Positions 12,726 through 22,264 of a stretch of 23,653 nt of DNA are shown one piece after another. Each line of letters opens with the position of its first letter. Positions within the stretch are counted from its first letter, which is position 1. The notes under the pieces are model-generated. The model saw nothing but the letters and a program-made list of their open reading frames with translations. It was not told where the DNA came from and made no database searches. The translations under genes were made by a program, and so were the position numbers. Source of the DNA: Chara braunii. Lineage: Eukaryota; Streptophyta; Charophyceae; Charales; Characeae. Where the stretch lies: positions 1,649,850 to 1,673,502 of the forward strand of contig BFEA01000148.1 in the NCBI GenBank assembly GCA_003427395.1. Direction: 5' to 3'.

Positions 12726-13376
12726 AGCCGTCCTCGGAGTTCGAGGACGAATCCTCGAAATTTTTTACGGTTTTTTGAGGTGTCGTTCCACCTGTCCTCG
12801 GAGAATCGCCCCGAGGACGAATCCTCGGGGCCCTCCCGCGGCCAGTTTCATGATATTATACACGGCCGCGAGGGTGTTGTCCGGCCTTCGATTCGAGATG
12901 TCCGTGTTGGAGGCGTGGTAGTCCAGCAGGCGGACAGCGGTACTACGTCACGGGGCGCGAAGAAGAAAATCGCCAACGCGGGAACGACCCTGTTCGAATT
13001 TTGAAATTCGAATTTGCGCCCTGCGGAGCGACGGTGTAGCGGCACACACACGGGTCGGCGAGGAGGGGGGGCAGTGCACGTCGCAAAGGGTTTCGGCTGC
13101 CATGGCATTGCGCACTTGAGTGGCGCCTCATCGCCACCGTCTCCAGGGTGTTCGACGCCGCGCCGCGCTTCGTATGCTGCCGGCAGTTGCGCTCGTGACG
13201 CAGAGGGGCGCGGCGGTTCCGTACTTCAGTGGCGGCGGGCGGACGCTCCAATCGGGGTGAAACATCGTTAAGCACGGCTGCATTGCTCACCTGATTGCAG
13301 GCGCCTTCAATCGCGGTGGGAGAGGTGCGCGCAGGTGGGTGGCGAGGAAGGTTGCTTTTCCTGTCCGAAGAGCGGA
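12726..13376. other. left subterminal region and transposase 5' region
   Basis: This has no gene. The palindromic motif cgaggacgaatcctcg occurs at 12742-12757 and 12812-12827. A 22-bp block at 12782-12803 (gtcgttccacctgtcctcgg...) is repeated inverted at 21392-21413 near the right end. These subterminal TCCTCG motifs are candidate binding sites for the transposase or its Myb-like partner. A short inverted repeat, ttcgaatttt-gaaattcgaa, lies near 12994-13012. Transposase transcription presumably starts in this stretch. Confidence 0.6.
13108..13127 (+). repeat. 20-bp direct repeat, copy 1 (before transposase)
   Basis: The sequence ttgcgcacttgagtggcgcc is found exactly here and at 14973-14992. 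The copies bracket the transposase gene inside the Harbinger element. The function is unknown. Confidence 0.85.
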
Positions 13377-14722
13377 ATGGAGGGCTGCGATCGCGATGGT
13401 CGTGTTGTGTTGTCCAGTGCGGAGAAGACAGCTGTCGCGGCGGCTGCTGTCGCAGTTGTCCGTCGATTCCAACTAGAGGGCGTCTGGGCGCATGAAAGTG
13501 ACGCTTTCCAGGCACCGGCAGAGGCTTCTGCTGCAGAGGGTGTTGGACGCCCCGGACTGCGTTACCAGTTCTGAGGCAGAGGCTTCAGCTATGCTTTGCA
13601 ATAGGGTGCGGTGTGCTTCCTCGGTCGACGCTACGTTGGTGGATGAGGCGGAGAACCGGCGGGACTTGGGAGGATTTGCGGCTCAGAGATGACGCGACGA
13701 ACAACTACTTCCGGGAAAAGCTCCGCATGTCGAGGAGAGTTTTCATGGAGATCGGCGAAGCCTGTGCACCTCTCTTGCAACGACAGGTGATGTTCTACAA
13801 GGAGCCACTTCCGCCGGAGCAGATCGTTGCCTATGCGTTGTACAGGTGGGCTTCAGGAGAGTCATACGACAACAACACCTCATCTTTCAGCATAGGTAGG
13901 GCTTCCAGAATTATGGCCGTGCGCGATGTGACAAACGCTTTGTTGAGGGTCTATGGGGACAGGATATCGTGGCCGACGGGGGTGCGGAAACACGTCGTGC
14001 TGCGGGCGTTTCTGGACAAGGGCTTTCCAAACTGCCATGGCGCAGTTGACTGCACACATATCTACGTGGACAAACCGACGAACGCGCCCGGCGAGAACTA
14101 CTTCGACCGCAAGCACCGTTTCTCCGTCATTGCGCAGGTGGTGGTGGACCTGGATCTGCGTGTGCTAGACGTGTTCGTTGGATATCCGGGGAGCTGCCAC
14201 GACATCAGGGTGATCCAACTGTCGAGTCTGTCGAGGCGCGCAGAAGAGGGAGTGCTTTTTCGTGGCCCGCCTGTGACGCTGCTGGGGGGGGGGAGAACGA
14301 ACGGATACATCTTGGGCGACAACAGGTATCCTCCTTCTGAATGGGTAGTGGTGCCGTATGGAGTAATCAATCAGCACCCGGACGAGGAAAGGTTCGACAC
14401 GAAGCAGAAGGTCGCAAGAGGGGTTGTGGAGAGGGCGTTCGGGAGGTTGAAGGGGATGTGGAGGTTCTTCCTGCGGACACACAAGACAAACCTGGAAACT
14501 CTACCGCGGCAGTTCACGGCAGTCTGCATTCTCCACAATATCCTCCTTGATGCCGGTGTGGAGTTCAACGAGAATTTGTTGTGGGAGGTTGACGAGAACG
14601 GGGTGAGGCGCCGAGTGGACCTGGGGATTCATCGTCCCCTGCAGCCAGTGTCGATGTTGACGTCGACCGGTCCCGCCCTCTCTCTCCGCAACGCGCTGGC
14701 GGAGCGAATGAAACACATGTGA
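13377..14722 (+). pseudogene. PIF/Harbinger DDE transposase, core intact, N-terminus frameshifted
   Basis: The protein cuts and rejoins element ends. The core frame (GTG at 13613 through TGA at 14720) is uninterrupted over 369 codons. It shows the DDE triad in expected contexts: GAVDCTHI (D146), GDNRYPP (D236) and VERAFGRLKG (E273), numbered from 13613, plus the family-typical CILHN near the end. This matches the DDE_Tnp_4 group. The probable true start is ATG 13377, in a frame reading ...VVLSSAEKTAVAAAAVAVV and ending at a TGA at about 13572. Coding then continues in a second frame (EAEASAMLCNRVRCASS) and in the core frame from about 13630 (LRWWMRRRTGGTWEDL). Two small deletions explain this better than introns, as no GT-AG pair is evident. 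The catalytic part could be functional if translated from an internal start. Confidence 0.88.
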
Positions 14723-16119
14723 TCCTGTGCACCGCCAGCGTCTTTCACGCGTATAATACTTCCTTCGAGTCGTGTTCTGCCGTCTTCGATTAGTTAGGAG
14801 GGTTTGACGTCTTTCACTTATGCGCACGACGAAGTGGATGGTTTTCCGTCGCGGATGGCATCTTTTTCGGTGTTCGTTGTTATGGTCGACGGTAGTGTGC
14901 TTGTCCAATTCGTCTACGGTTCCTAGTGACGTGGCTCTGCGGTCGTTCGACGTAATGTCGGCAGTGGTTCGGTTGCGCACTTGAGTGGCGCCAGTGTGCT
15001 CCCACGGCTGTCCGTGAATCCCGGGACGAGTTGTCGAGGGGGGGGGGGGGTTGTCAGCTCCTCGACGAGCTGATGAGTATATGGTTTACAACGCTCCTTT
15101 GTTTGAAATTGAATGATGTCGTCGAATCCTCTCCTTTTTGTGATTGCTGTGTGATGACGTCCTCGTGCATTTCGCTTCTTCCTTTCGTTTGGCGACCGAC
15201 TTCTTTCTCAACTACATTCAAAATGTCTGTCATTCACAGAATGTCTGCACTTTTGTGCAATTGCTCATGGTCATCGGTGATGCATGAATGCGGCAGTGAA
15301 GTGTACATTGAGAAACGAAGCATTTCAATTTTGTTTTTTTAGCAATTGCGTGGTGACAGTGCGTGGCTAGGTTCATTTCTCTCGTCTTGTTTTTTTGTCG
15401 TTCCCCTTTTCGCAGGTGCCGGCGATGATAACGACGCATAGATTTCGTACATCCAACGAAGGGCCGCTTACAAAAGCAAAAGATGTGAAGGACACGACGA
15501 TCGCTATTAACCCATTCCATACATGAGACATCCACACGGAAAAGAACAAAACCAACTTTGAGCGACGAATCACAGACATGCTAGTACACACACACACACA
15601 AAATAAGACTTCAATGACATACATTCCTTCCAAGTACAATATTGACGCGGAATTTGAAAAAAGGAGTCCAACTGTCCACCCTCGAAGCGCACCACACCGA
15701 CGACGGACTCCACCTGCCTTCTATTTCATTGCTGACGTGTCGTGGAGTGGCCTAATAGACAAGGCTTTGGAGCAGATCTACGAACTCTGCTCCAATGAAA
15801 ACCTAATCACAATGGAAAAAAAAATAACTAGCAGGTGGATTGCTGACATAATAAAGCTCCACCTGCCTCGTACTGTCACAGTACGGTAAAATAACACGTG
15901 CACGAAGATGACGATTATCGACGTCGCGACACCACCAAACCACGCGCTCCAACCACGACCATTGACGACAACACGTGTAGTGCGATGGAGGGGTTCTACC
16001 CATCCATCATGATGGATTGCTGCACAGGAACGACGACCGGTCACCTCACCTTCCCCCCCGCCCCACCATCACCCCCCACCCACCCCCATCCCGCCGCGGC
16101 CTTGCGGATGAACCACGTG
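14723..16119. other. Harbinger internal non-coding region
   Basis: This lies between the 3' ends of the convergent transposase and third gene. It has a 12-nt G run near 15039-15050, a less GC-rich middle (15080-15680), a short CA run near 15587-15600, and small inverted repeats such as tggagcag...ctgctcca (about 15766-15796) and cgtactgtcacagtacg (about 15870-15886). Open frames of about 100 codons (15031-15342, 15578-15889) resemble no family I recognise and are not called as genes. Confidence 0.5.
14973..14992 (+). repeat. 20-bp direct repeat, copy 2 (after transposase)
   Basis: This is an exact copy of 13108-13127, located 250 bp after the transposase stop codon. Confidence 0.85.
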
Positions 16120-17711
16120 TCACTTCTCGTCACCGCCATCGTCATCCGCCAGTGGCCCGCTACCGATCCACCCGTGTTTTGCTGCTTCCGATGCATTCTT
16201 GAGGGCCGCGTTGTGACCGAAAACCAACCCGCAATCGGCCCATTCCGGTATGCAATGCGGGTAATCTCCCAGCGTGAGGTGGGTCTTCCCCAGACGATCC
16301 AAGACGAGGTTGGCGGTGTCAACGATGTGCCGCCGCCAGTTGAAGATGTAGGAGCCCGTCGCTATGAGTGTTGGTTTGGCGACCATGGACGCGTAGAATG
16401 ATGCCTCGTAGTGCGAACAGTCATCGTCACCGCCCATCCGCATGATCCACATGCAAGCGCTCAACAAAACTCGAAGATAATCTGCAAGGTGTGTCAACCT
16501 ATCCTGTTTCATGCGGCCACCGTCCGCCCAAACTGCATCTGTCAAGCATTCCGCCAGGCGAAGAACTGTTGCCTCCTGCCGCGCGGCCATATCGTCGTCT
16601 TCGGGCCTATCCACAATCTTCACTCCAGCGAACCACATAGGCACGTCCATCTTCATCGTCGGCGTGTGGTAGACGAGGGCAGGGGAAACGACTTTCGACC
16701 ATTCTAAAGCCTGCGAGACTGCTCGCGCGACGTCTATTGCCAAGTCCACTGTCACGTACGATTCTGCACGAGCGAAGCCAACCGACCTCGATGACGATTT
16801 GAAGATCCAGCCGTGGATGGTGCACAACACCACTTTCTCCACGTTGCGCGCTCAGCGCAGAGCCGCTTCACGCTGCGCAGGGTCGTCGATCTTGAAGCGC
16901 GACACATCATTCGGCGACATTAGCAGCATCGAACTTGAAGGCGGTTCCGCTTCTGCATCTCCGTTACCGATGGCGACGAAGTAGTCCGTGCAATTGCCTA
17001 CTGCCTCCCTCAATGGCTTCCCCGGTCCCTGACCCCAGAATGCGTCGCAGTCGATCCACAACTTCGACCTCTCTTTGAGATCATCCTCTTTAACCCCTCT
17101 CTTCACCATCGCTGAAACCGGACGGTCGTCGTCATCATCACCCCCCCCCCGGCATCCTTCCTCCCATCATCGCGGCGGACGTCATCGACCCTCCCCTCTT
17201 CTGCAGCTTCCGCGACTCCGCTCCCGGTGGTGTTATCCGCCGCCTCCGTCCGACTACCGCCCACCGTCGTGTCAACCTTTTGCGCGGACGGTGTTTTTTC
17301 CACCCCTGAAGCCCCCGCCTGTTGCGCGGGGAGTGGCTGACGTGGCTTCCCATGCCCGACCATTGGCGGAACTTGTCTCGCCACGCGCGCGTCCGTCATG
17401 ACAATCCCTGCCGCCTTCGGGGTTCGTGCCAACGTGACGGCGACACCACCAACCAAGCCTTGCTTCAGAGCGGCCAGCTGCCCCCTCGACACCCCGTCCC
17501 GCCCAATCCCCAATCGCTTCATGACGTCCGGCCCTTGTGCATCCACCATCGACACTTCCTCGGCCTGAAAGTCGGCAGTATGTTCGGAGCTCTCGTCATC
17601 GAAGTGCTGCCTTTTCGACTTCGGCACGTGCCCTCTACCTTTTTGGCTTTCCCCACCGTCGTCCGATCCGCTGTTTCTCTTCAACTTCCCTGAAGCGCCG
17701 CGCGGTGGCAT
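16120..17711 (-). pseudogene. unrecognised third gene of the Harbinger element, one frameshift and one TGA
   Basis: I do not recognise this protein. It starts at ATG 17711 (MPPRGASGKLKRNSG) with a charged, low-complexity N-terminal third rich in Gly, Ser, Lys and Asp, which includes basic stretches that could be a nuclear signal. At a run of ten C on the plus strand (17141-17150) the frame changes by one base. The new frame reads an aspartate run, then VKRGVKEDDLKERSKLW, and goes on. A single TGA at 16852-16854 interrupts it, after which the same frame stays open to 16120. The C-terminal 250 residues are Trp/Cys/His-containing and look mostly helical (e.g. YLRVLLSACMWIMRMGGDDD, TLGDYPHCIPEWADC). 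Combined length is about 530 codons. Coherent coding on both sides of each lesion shows this was one gene. It lies on the same strand as the Myb-like gene. Its role may be accessory to transposition or cargo. Confidence 0.7.
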
Positions 17712-17759
17712 GTCATCCACAACTCAACAAAAAAGAAGTGCGTGCCGATTGCAAACAGC

Positions 17760-18386
17760 TGCGGCGCTTGGCTGACGTGGACGAAGGACCACGTGGATGA
17801 CGTGAATGAAGGAGCGGTGGGAGCTCGATGACGGGCACCTTGCCGATGGACGACGTTGATGATGCGGCGCTTCGCTGCTGTGGACGAAGGAGCACTCCGA
17901 TGACGCGACGCTTGGCTGACGTGGATGCAGGAGGACGTGGATGCCCGCGGAGCCCAAACCCGCCGATCGTAGCGTGGATCTGTCCAGCAGTCCGCCACGT
18001 GGATGACGCGAATGAAGGAGCGGTGGGAGCTCGATGACGGGCACCTTGCCGACGGACGACGTTGATGATGCGGCGCTTCGCCGCTGTGGACGAAGGAGCA
18101 CTCCGATGACGCGACGCTTGGCTGATGTGGATGCAGGAGGACGTGGATGCCCGCGGAGCCCAAACCCGCCGATCGTAGCGTGGATCTATCCAGCAGTCCG
18201 CCACGTGGATGACGCGAATGAAGGAGCGGTGGGAGCTCTATGACGGGCACCTTGCCGACGGACGACGTTGATGATGCGGCGCTTCGCTGCTGTGGACGAA
18301 GGAGCACTCCGATGACGCGGCGCTTGGCTGACGTGGATGCAGGAGGACGTGGATGCCCGCAGAGCCCAAACCCGTCGATCGTAGCG
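17760..18386. repeat. 206-bp tandem repeat array upstream of the third gene
   Basis: Copies begin at 17828, 18034 and 18240 (exact 206-bp spacing; atgacgggcaccttgccg...). The third copy breaks off near 18386 and an internally deleted partial copy occupies 17760-17827. Copies differ at only a few positions, so amplification is recent. The array sits 50-675 bp upstream of the third gene's ATG on the minus strand, a promoter-like position. Because 206 is not a multiple of three, long frames through it are accidental. Confidence 0.92.
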
Positions 18387-19059
18387 TCGAAGCGGATGAC
18401 TGGGCGTGCGACGACGAGACCATGCACAGACGGTGCCTTTGGAGCCTTCGCGATAGAATGGCAGCGGTACGGAATGCCTCCCGGAATCCCCTTTTGTACG
18501 GTGCGCGGTCTCGCAGCACACCATGGACAGGCCTGGCCGTCCACTACAGCCCGCCCCTTCGTCGATTCACAACAGACGAATTTTCTCGCAGCGCGGAGGT
18601 CATCCTCCGCATGACGAACAAGGCACGAGGGCGTGCAGGAGCTCCCCGCAGCAGGTACAAAGACCCCGCCCCCCTTCCGTCCTCTCCCACCCCCAAAAAG
18701 GCCAGGCACTGCAATACGCCATTTCCCCCTCGCGCCCGAAAAAACACACCCTGCAGCCTACACATTCGCGGACATGCGTGGAGACAACAACTCACAACAG
18801 CAGTCTTTAAACATTATCTAAAAACGGAGGACCTGGTGCACAACCTCGGGATGTGTCGTGGGGCATGAAAGCAAACAACGCCCTTCATAGTCATCAATAA
18901 AACCTGCGCTTAATACTATGCGCGAGCAACAACGACTCGCCGACTGTACATAACCTACACATCACCGTACTGCAACACGGAGGACAAGGGAAACGGCGAC
19001 GTGCCGAAAGCGCATACGGGCCATGTCTTCGGACGTTCGACATGCCTGGTCGGCCCACC
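18387..19059. other. Harbinger spacer between Myb-like gene and tandem array
   Basis: No gene is firmly supported. A plus-strand frame from about 18387 to 18868 reads plausibly (...FTTDEFSRSAEVILRMTNKARG...) but starts inside the tandem array, overlaps a minus-strand frame and matches nothing I recognise. The cattcatagtcatcaataaaacc segment near 18880-18902 lies within the presumed 3' side of the Myb-like gene. Confidence 0.4.
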
Positions 19060-20856
19060 TCAGGCTCGTTCGCGGATCGCTTTAGCAATCTCCATGAGGG
19101 CGTTGCACATCATGAAGTTCGCCTGGTCAGCCTTCTCGTAGTGCTCCTTCTGCACTTGTATCTCTCTCTCCAGAATGTCGCATTGCCTCGTCAGAATTGA
19201 GCACTGCCTCTTGCTCGCGGTGTCCACCGTCGTCGACATCAGCGCCCTGTGCTCCTTCATGACGTCCGCCATCGCCTCAAAGGTCTACTCTCTGACATTC
19301 TTTCGTTTGCCGGCCCCTCCACCGCCACCGCCGGACAACGACGAATGTCTCGTCGATCCGTGATCGTCATCCTGACCATCCCCCCCTCCGTCACTACCGC
19401 CGGATTTGTTTCGCCCGCCAAGTGCGCCAGGCATTTGAACACCTCCTGGCGCACCCGTGTCCTTGAGATTCGTCTTCATCTCCGAATACACGCGCTCATC
19501 CATCCTAAAGTCGAACCCCCGCTCCCTCCTCTCCCCCGGCGTTAGTGTGAAGAAGTTAGGCTTCCCGGATTCTCCCATGAACTTGTGCACGGATTTGAAC
19601 TGTTGGTACAGGTTGTCCCATTTCTTTCCGCAGTCGACAACCTTCCTACCCGTCACCCCCATCTGCACGAGCCTCTTCTCCACGTCGTCCCACTTCCATG
19701 TCTTCGTCTTCATCCGTCCGTAGTTGTGCCCCAGGCCGGCCAGATGCAAATCCTGGTCTCTTTTGGCTCTGATAAGAGCGATCATATGCTCCACTGTCCA
19801 AAAATCCCTGCTTTTTGTTCCGTCACCTGCCGACGATTCTTCGGCGCACTTCTTGCCTTTCCGCCCCGTGCACGATTCTCTAACCTTGGTTGTCGCCCTC
19901 GACCCTCCGCGCTTCCTCCCTACTGGACGAATCTCCATCTCGTCGTTGTCGTCTTCTTCGTTGTCATCACCGCCGTCGTCTACAGCGATCTCCTCGCCCC
20001 CTCCACCATCACAGTCCACAAATACGTTTTCGGCCCCCACATTGATTCTCGCCACCCCTCTCATTATGCTGGACGTGTTCGCGGAACGCAATCGTTGTCG
20101 TTCATCATCCCAAAACTGACGACCGACGACCTTTGTAGTGGCGCGCTCGTCGTCGTCCCCTTCTCTGTCGATTATACCGCCTGGCGTCGTCGTTCGGCAG
20201 CCTGCCAATCCAGCTGTCTTCGTCCTCGACGCGGCCACACTTGCTGTACTCAAAGCCACCCGCCTCGGCAAAACGAATCCACGACTATCCACAGGGCCAG
20301 CCGCCCTCACGGAAGGCGATGTGTGTTTGGTGGCAGAAGCCGGGTTCACGACAACGGTGTGCGTCAGGTCCTCGCCACTCCCAAACCTCAGACCGAAGTT
20401 CAGATCGACGAGTCCAGCGTCGTAACCAGCGGGGGTCCGACCCTCCAGCAAATCAATGTACGTCGGCGTCGATGCGTGTCTGTACAGCTGGCTCCCCATC
20501 CAATCCTGCGTCGAACCGCTGCCCAGAGGAACCGTTGAGGATCTGGGGTCGTCGACGTCGTCGTCACTCGGAGGCGATGGAATCTCGTGGGACGACAAGT
20601 GCCTGTACAGCGTCGGGTCGTACGGCCGCCTGCCCCCTTCCGCACTGTTGCAACGCTGACACGAGGACCCCCCACCTTCCACTGACATCGTCGTCTTCGT
20701 CTGAAGCTTATCCATCTTGCTCGACTTCTTCGGCGTTCGACGCATCTGTTTCCTTCCAGGAACGCGACCGAGGAAACAAATGTGGAAGACGACAACGATG
20801 AGCAGCAGTAGAGCGACGAGCAACAACAAAGGTAGCCTGCGGTACAGGTCTGCCAT
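19060..20856 (-). pseudogene. Harbinger Myb/SANT-like DNA-binding protein, one internal TAG
   Basis: In PIF/Harbinger elements a Myb/SANT-like partner binds the ends and helps bring the transposase to nuclear DNA. From ATG 20856 the frame runs 599 codons with one TAG (19285-19287). The N-terminus is MADLYRRLP followed by about 20 strongly hydrophobic residues (LLLLVALLLLIVVVFHICFL), then basic residues. A long Ser/Asp-rich region carries acidic tracts. Residues about 350-455 form a trihelix-type Myb domain with spaced aromatics: DFWTVEHMIALIRAKRDQDL, WKWDDVEKRLVQMGV and KKWDNLYQQF. A Gly-rich linker follows. After the TAG the same frame continues with a 74-residue charged helix, probably a coiled coil (MADVMKEHRALM...IAKAIRERA). 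The true start might instead be a later Met, which would drop the hydrophobic segment. Confidence 0.83.
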
Positions 20857-21438
20857 AAACGATAGGTCAGCCGACACAGAAGCGTTGTCACATTCGTGGT
20901 GAACAGAGACACACTGTGCGAGAGGGAAGACGCCAACGAACCAGCTGTCTTCGTGCAAGCAGCGACAGGGGGAGGACGCTTACAAAATCCGTAATTCCGA
21001 CCGTTGGGAAGCCCGCGGGAACGCCACTAAGCCTCCGGGCGCCGGCCAAAGACGTCCGATGATCGCCATGGCCCCTCCGTGGGGCCGCCCGAAGGACCTA
21101 CAGGGTTGTCCCGCGATTCAGCGCCAACGGTAAAACGAGGAGGCCGTTGCTGGAGGTTTTCGACGACGACGGCCGGGGATGTCCGTCTTCTGGCCGCTGG
21201 ACCACCACTGGACCACCTTCGGCCTCCAATTTCCGTTCTGGACTAGCCGCCGACACCCCGTTAATCGCGGATCCTCGGGCTCCGAAGGACCTCGCCAGGT
21301 CCTTCGAGTTCGAGGACGATTTGGTTGGGAAATCCTCGGAGCCCAAGGATTTGTCCTCGGAGTGTTTTCACATTTTCATTTCCGATTTCACCTCCGAGGA
21401 CAGGTGGAACGACGACGGAATCCTTGGAATCGCGTCCC
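20857..21438. other. right subterminal region and Myb-like gene 5' region
   Basis: This has no gene. 21268-21420 is dense in tcctcgg/ccgagga motifs (for example near 21272, 21312, 21334, 21355 and 21394), mirroring the left end. 21392-21413 is the inverted copy of 12782-12803. Upstream sequence (20860-21265) presumably contains the Myb-like gene's promoter, but no core element stands out. Confidence 0.55.
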
Positions 21439-21460
21439 CGAGGAGTGTCTAACGACGCCC
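21439..21460 (-). repeat. right terminal inverted repeat of Harbinger element
   Basis: These 22 bp are exactly reverse-complementary to 12704-12725. They are followed directly by the second AAA of the target duplication (21461-21463). Confidence 0.93.
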
Positions 21461-21784
21461 AAAGGATGGGGCTATATAGCCCAAGTCTTCAGGGCGATTG
21501 GCTTCTGGATCATTTGGACAGAACGAAACTGATCTCTCTTCCAGGGCAAGATCATGCCGGACCCAAAGATCAAAGTGACATTCAAGACCATGACGCGAAG
21601 GATAATCCTTGCAGACAGAAAGATAAAAGTGTCGAGGGGGCAAGGACGAAGAGCGGGGCTAAAATGGTTCGGGGAGACCTGGGCTGTCAATGCGATTTAT
21701 CATCGGCCCAGAGGCCGTGAAATTTGGGGGGCGTTAACGACAATGCCCCCCGGCCGATGTATGGGCCAAGTACTGGTGGTTTAA
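21461..21784 (+). pseudogene. older LINE ORF2 fragment, right part, one TGA
   Basis: The frame resumes KGWGYIAQVFRAIGFWIIW exactly after the Harbinger element, continuing from 12703. It parallels KGWSYIAHVARGIICEVIW in the neighbouring LINE (11773 on). A TGA at 21530-21532 interrupts it, then the same frame goes on (SLFQGKIMPDPKIKV...LKWFGETWAVN) to a TAA at 21782-21784, close to where the intact copy ends. This is the C-terminus of ORF2 after the zinc-binding region. No poly(A) or 3' UTR of this copy is clear beyond 21784. Confidence 0.82.
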
Positions 21785-21827
21785 AGCAGACTCTACTACG
21801 GTGGAGAGCTGAAGCGCTCACCATGTC

Positions 21828-22262
21828 TCATTGGAGATAACAAAACCACTGACAAAAGTTGAGTCTTCCGACAGAGTCTAGTTTAAAAAGCCCGGACCCA
21901 CTCCCCCAAGTGTTCCAAAACCATTTCTGGGAGTTGACAGAACCTGGAACCTTATGTCTGATACAGTCACTTTTGATCAGGAGTCTAATCTGTTGGGCTA
22001 TCCAATTTTTAACTTGTGGGTCCCATTTGTACGATGATCTGAACAGCTGATTGTTCCGGTCATCCCAAATCACTTCATCAGAACTGCCTTATTGTCTGAG
22101 CGACATACATCCACTCTTCCTCAGTCTTGATGCTCTTTTTGTGTGTTCCAGAGATGATTCGCTCATATGTCTGTCCATTGAAAGGAATCCCTTGTGATCC
22201 TCCTCCAGTGTCGGATCCACTAGTCCCACATCCTTCTGGAGGCTGGACAAGAAAGCCATAAA
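21828..22262 (-). pseudogene. LINE ORF2 C-terminal fragment, different subfamily, minus strand
   Basis: Two overlapping minus frames read ...EEEWMYVAQTIRQF and then DEVIWDDRNNQLFRSSYKW...QKWFWNTWG, with a frameshift near 22076. They follow the pattern of the plus-strand LINE (GWSYIAHVARG...VIWADHNK...KKWFLITW) but are clearly divergent. The fragment ends at a TAA at about 21828-21830. Sequence upstream on the minus strand reaches the poly(T) at 22265-22293, so the 5' part is lost or interrupted there. Confidence 0.7.
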
Positions 22263-22264
22263 TG

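Larger units (their letters stand above)
12704..21460. mobile_element. PIF/Harbinger-type DNA transposon, 8757 bp, three genes
   Basis: The ends are perfect 22-bp inverted repeats beginning gggcgtcgttag. They are flanked on both sides by AAA (12701-12703 and 21461-21463), a 3-bp duplication as expected for the superfamily (usually TWA). Inside are a DDE_Tnp_4-like transposase, a Myb/SANT-like gene and a third unrecognised gene. Removing the element and one AAA rejoins a LINE reading frame, which fixes both ends to the base. Each gene carries at least one lesion, so the copy is probably not autonomous now. Confidence 0.92.

Noticed and set aside
15578-15889. 103-codon plus-strand frame
   Set aside because: It looks partly protein-like but matches no family, starts in a CA repeat, and has no supporting context.
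17760-18386. CRISPR-like array
   Set aside because: The units are 206-bp contiguous tandem copies without short repeats and unique spacers, in a eukaryotic transposon.
17681-18709. 342-codon minus-strand frame
   Set aside because: It traverses the 206-bp tandem array, whose period is not a multiple of three, so the peptide repeats are in different frames and the opening is accidental.
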